DNA of 64,000 nucleotides. It comes from Micropterus salmoides. Taxonomy: Eukaryota; Chordata; Actinopteri; Centrarchiformes; Centrarchidae. The notes below the pieces were generated by a model that searched no databases, had not been told where the DNA came from, and saw nothing but the letters and a program-made list of their open reading frames with translations. Where the stretch lies: contig NW_024041150.1 of NCBI RefSeq assembly GCF_014851395.1, positions 2,780,891 through 2,844,890 on the forward strand, given 5' to 3'. The translations under genes were made by a program, and so were the position numbers. Shown piece by piece: positions 59,601-64,000 of the stretch (position 1 is its first letter; each line of letters opens with the position of its first letter).

Positions 59601-62600
59601 AAGCATTTGCGTACCCAGCTGCTAGCCTGGCTAAAAACAAGCACGGTAACCATTTTCATATGAGTATCAAAGAAATACAGATCAAAATTTTTAATTAAAT
59701 TTTCCTTTTTTTGGTGTGTGGGGGGGGTCAAATTCAGGAAACGCCATATCTGAAGGTTTTTTATCAACTTGATGTGAATGAGAATGAACACAAATGTACT
59801 AACTGGGTCAAATCCAAAAGGACAGCTGGCAACGCAAAACCTCAGTCGCTAAAAACTTTCACATGTTGCTATCGTCACTTGGAGACTTGGCGTCTTAATG
59901 GCTTTAAAGTTCTGTCAACAAGAAATAATTCTCAGACGCTGGCTGCTATATAGTAAACATCTACCACATTATTTATGATATGAACAAAATTTTATAAATA
60001 TAAAATTACTCTACCCTACCTTGTGTTCCTTTCCAAAATATATGGCTCTATTGAAATCAGTAGTCTTAACTGACAGAAATAACCAAGAGGATACCTAAAC
60101 ACAACAGATGACAAATGTTCCGAGGAACTTTCTGAGGAAATGCTCTGAGGTGTTGCAGCAAAGAAAAGGATTGCTTGTTCCTGCTGGGTAAATTTTCATC
60201 TTATCAAACATTCTCTCAGAACCATCGTCTCTGTGCCATATTCTGTTCATCACAACGGGTTTGACATTTGGTGTCCCTGGATAGCCCGTATCGTCTGGTT
60301 TCATCTTGTGCAATCCATTTGCTCCAACAGTATTTGACAGTTAGCATTGCTGAAAGCAGTAGCATACAGATCTGTGAGCCCCCATACATAATACATCAAG
60401 TGTGGGAGCCATAAGCTGCCTTCTCCTTCGCTCTTCTTGTACCATGTGGAACTACAAAACAGCAGACAGACAGCATGTGGGATGGACAGAAAAACACATA
60501 TGCACACACACATCTTGTGACGATTGCCTCAGAGAACATACGCCTATTTCTCTGTGCAGCAAAACCACCATCTGCCTGTGTGTGTGCATGTGCTTGTGTG
60601 TGTGTAAGGACATTAATTTGAAATCTATTAAATATAAGAGTCATTGACCTGTTGTAGATTCCTGTCTAAACAAAATACACAGTGAGTGTCCCAAAGATTT
60701 ATAATGGAGTACTCAAGTGCACAGTATCTCACAGTACTGTACGATACCAATTGTTTGATGCAGATTAATATTAATAATATTTTAATTTATAACTATTGAA
60801 ATATAAAAAGGCAACACATGAAAAAAGTACACCGACATATTCTGTGCAATACGGACTGCAGTGAGTTTGATTCGGCCAGATTTGTTGGTGTGTTTCTGAT
60901 GTGGTCAAAACCATTTGATAGAGTTTCCTGTTTGAGCCGTGATATCATGGGCTCGACTCTTCTGTTTCACTTCATCAGCTACGGCTGCTTGTACTAACAT
61001 GCTTGTGATATGGTGAATTTTAGGCGATGAATATCATGAGTCAAAGTTTCAGTTGGTAATTGTGTCATTAGTAATTTAAGCTACGAGGCTACCAAAGCTG
61101 CTAGTTTCTGTTCTTGCTGATATCTACTGTTTAATTGCTCTGCATATTGATTCATTGTTTGTTCCTTTGTATGTGCATTATGACAAGTGTTATGAACTAA
61201 CAGCTACTGTTGTGCAGAGTTCACTGAAGTTGTCTCCATCCCCAAAAGCAGTTGCTTGTGAAAAGGCAGGTTTTTTCGTATTTTTCTACTGCTACTGAAA
61301 ACAACAGGACAGACACCGGATGAACATGGGTGTCCACAGTGGCTACTGCTGAAATACACCAGGAGCAAACACTGACCTTACTGTGTTGTTGAGCTGACAA
61401 CATCTAGAATGAAAAGTTTAATGTACAGCCTAATACAGTTGCCATATTCACTACCAAATAGCTGCAAGTACAAGACCTTTAGGGACCAGATGCTGGAGGT
61501 GAGACACTGTGGGGGGAAAAAAATGCAGCTTGGATTGAAAAATCTGCTTGCTTTCAAAGGAGCTCCCAAAAGTTCCACATCTGACTGCTGGGGCAACACT
61601 GGAGCTAATTATTTCAAGAGGTTGTGTTGAGGAGTGTGTTGTCAAGCCTCCAGCCGACATGAAAAATGGGAATGATACGCAAAGCCTTGGGCCAAATTTA
61701 TCTGATAAAGAAATGACCCAGTTCAAATTGGATCCTCAGACAACCAATCGTTTTTTTTGTGAAAGGAGCTAACAAAGCTGAGGTCATGAATCCTTCATCT
61801 GTAGCCTGCAGGCCTGGTTTTCAAAACAAGACATGATTAATCCACAAACAAGAGAAGTGAAGCAGAAAGTTAAGTATGAAACACTATGCAAAGAGTGATG
61901 GTCAGTATAAGAGCAACAATGCTATACCAGAGAATTTTAAAAATGAAATGTGTCAAAGATTTTATATGCCGTGCTTTGAGCAACAAAGGTAAAACGTAGC
62001 AGAACAAAAGCATCCTACACACCAAACTGAGATATGAATAATAAAAGAGAAAAGGGGATGGGGAAAAGGTGCCATTATGTAAGCAGTGAAGGTAAAGCAG
62101 AAGAATGGAAAACAATCTTGGCTTGCTAACAGTAGGGTAGAGAGCTGTCTGCAGTCAGACTACTGGCAACAGCAAGGAATAATAATCACCAGTCACAAGA
62201 CACAAAAAAGTTTTTGAAGCTGTTTTCTTAACAAGAAAACGTTGCTACAAATTGACTATTTGTCTAACAAATGACAGAAAACACCAATAAAAAGTTTTGC
62301 CTCAGAGGAATACATTGATAGTTTGATTTCTTTTTTCCTACCAGAAACTTGTTGAAGTGCAGAATAAAATATGGCAGTACTTTCCCTAAACTTTTCCAAG
62401 TAAAACATAAAGGAACATTATCAGAAACAAGTTTCACTTCCTCGAGTTAGTTAAGTTATGTAGACCTATTCATTGTGTAATTTTTCTCATAGAGATTCCA
62501 AAGAAAATGTCTCAGGTTGTGGCAATTGCTCACTTTCATCCATTATTGTATTGATCTTTTTAAATGTAAATAAAGGACAAACATACTTTAACCACTGAAT

Positions 62601-64000
62601 ATATAGGCACATTATGCTTTGTTACTGCTACTTAAGTCCACATTAAACATCACATACATTTTAAATTTAAAATGTAATTGATTTTCTGAATCAACTAACT
62701 TCCATGTGCCAGTGCTTCTGATCACACTGAGAATCAACACCCAACTCTGCAGCTTTAAATTCCCTGCTTTGGTTCACTGGGCTGTGTTTAATTTTCAGTG
62801 CCAACTCCCCCATATAAACTTGCCCTCTGAAGTGAGTAAAGTACAAGTGGCTGAAGAAAGTAAAATATTCACAAGAGAAATTGAACAAGGGGAGTGTTTG
62901 GATCAAACAAGACATAAAAAGCCAATAACCACAGCACTTATAGTCAGTAAAGAGTGAAATCCAACAGGATACACATGATAGGAGCTGTGAGTTGACATGA
63001 GGTTGTTTGTAGCCATCCAAGGTCAAAAAGCATTTGATGCAGCTTTAATTAGCAAGATTCGATGTGTTCCTTTTGTGGTGGAGAATTTTTAAACCCAAGC
63101 AGGAAACTGCTGCTGAAGGAGAATTATCTTACAAGATAAATGGCTACAGCCACTACAGAAATGTTATTTAGACAGAAGTACTCAGACTTGAAACTACTGT
63201 AAGACTCAGTAGTTGGGCAGGAAATCCCTTCATGTCCACTTATAAAACAATGGAAATAAGAATAAGCGCAATTTCAGAGAGGCTGCGGCTGAGCTGCTTT
63301 TTGTCTGGTGTCATGGATCATGATTACTCGTCTCTTTCACTTACAAAAACATTCCTAAACACACCTACTCATAATAGAAGCACATGGAAAAGCAGTGGTG
63401 AAAAAACTCCAGCATCCCCAGGGAGGTGTTAATATGAGAGGAATGTTAAGAGACAAGCAGTGAGGACTTCATATTGAGTCAGTCATGTGTCAGTGTAGAT
63501 GATCGATTTTCTGCCCTGTAGCTACAGGAGAGAGGTGGCACTGTCTCGGTGTTGGAGTGTGTGTTTGTGTGTGGGAGGCAGAGACCTGACTGCTGATAAG
63601 AAAGGGATCGATAGGAGTCTATAATGACTACATGTTCACACTACGTACTCTACTTGCATCATCAAAGTTTTGAATAGAGTACACACCGCCTCATCAATCT
63701 ATCTGTATATTTATCTGTCCTCATAGCCACACATATTGTTGTCATCCAACCATATACTGCCCCTGTCATTACATCATATTGAAACGACATCTAAAACTAT
63801 GTTGGCGTATCTTTCTTTTCTAGTGTCACCACAACATCTGTTCTTGTGCTTCTTTGGTTTGATTTGGGGCAAACAGCACTTCACAAATAGACTTTCAGTA
63901 GCAAAGTGAGTTGATTTAAATTACCTCTGTAACTTAAAATACATAGATCACACCTCTGCCAATAGCTTATACAATCAAAGAATTTCATTGTGATCAAGCT

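Larger units (their letters stand above)
52763..64000 (-). other. atrnl1 intron upstream of the PSI exon (part)
   Basis: I searched for the preceding attractin exons (C-type lectin and earlier PSI units) on the minus strand and found none. The part to 55964 is copy B. Beyond it are a dispersed repeat (56123-56755), LINE-like debris (57090-57300), a (TA)n run near 59118-59148 and a repeat at 59205-59600. The sections 57400-59090 and 59960-64000 show only AT-rich intron with a few CA or TG runs. Confidence 0.6.

Noticed and set aside
1..64000. Assignment of the exons to atrn instead of atrnl1
   Set aside because: QHNSIMD, IKGDQCQL, NCSGLRTC, FIQCP and CMPGYYGDP all fit ATRNL1 better as I recall the two proteins; a database search would settle the fish paralogue.

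Overview
This window is vertebrate nuclear DNA, almost certainly from a ray-finned (teleost, probably percomorph) fish. The sequence is AT-rich with long introns, (CA)n, (GA)n and (TA)n tracts, a tRNA-derived SINE, a palindromic Tc1-like MITE, hAT-type terminal sequences and LINE 3' tails of kinds familiar from fish genomes. There are no bacterial-type genes, operons, rRNA, tRNA or CRISPR arrays. Most open reading frames are chance frames in introns and repeats.

The only gene I can name is an attractin-like gene on the minus strand, best matched to atrnl1 rather than atrn. Its exons, in transcription order (high to low coordinate), are: a PSI/plexin-repeat exon (52514-52762, again at 35569-35817), a laminin-type EGF exon (51954-52091, again at 35009-35146), a second laminin-EGF exon (17756-17849) and a short exon just before the transmembrane helix (7043-7104). 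All have consensus splice sites, and the PSI and EGF exons join in matching phase. The rest of the window is intron. No exon for the stretch between the second EGF exon and the pre-membrane exon is visible; a 500-base gap at 11323-11822 lies in that interval.

The dominant structural feature is a near-identical direct repeat of about 16.5 kb: 22407-39076 and 39577-55964, separated only by a 500-N gap (39077-39576). The inner ends of both copies coincide exactly with the gap edges. This is what results when two overlapping contigs, probably the two haplotypes of one locus, are placed end to end instead of being merged. The extra PSI+EGF exon pair is therefore probably an assembly artefact. If real, it would add exactly 129 codons in frame. 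The copies differ by single-base indels, several block indels and a 26-bp microinversion.

Region by region: 1-7042 intron with nested MITEs, a SINE and CA-rich DNA; 7105-17755 intron with gap 1, a Tc1-like palindromic MITE and a 1.3-kb decayed DNA transposon; 17850-22406 unique intron with hAT-like debris; 22407-55964 the two copies with the gap between; 55965-64000 unique intron upstream of the PSI exon, with a third, diverged copy of a repeat also found in both copies and LINE/SINE-like debris. I found no convincing undescribed system. The most useful results are the false-duplication signature, the haplotype-like structural differences and an RD-rich insertion in the PSI domain.
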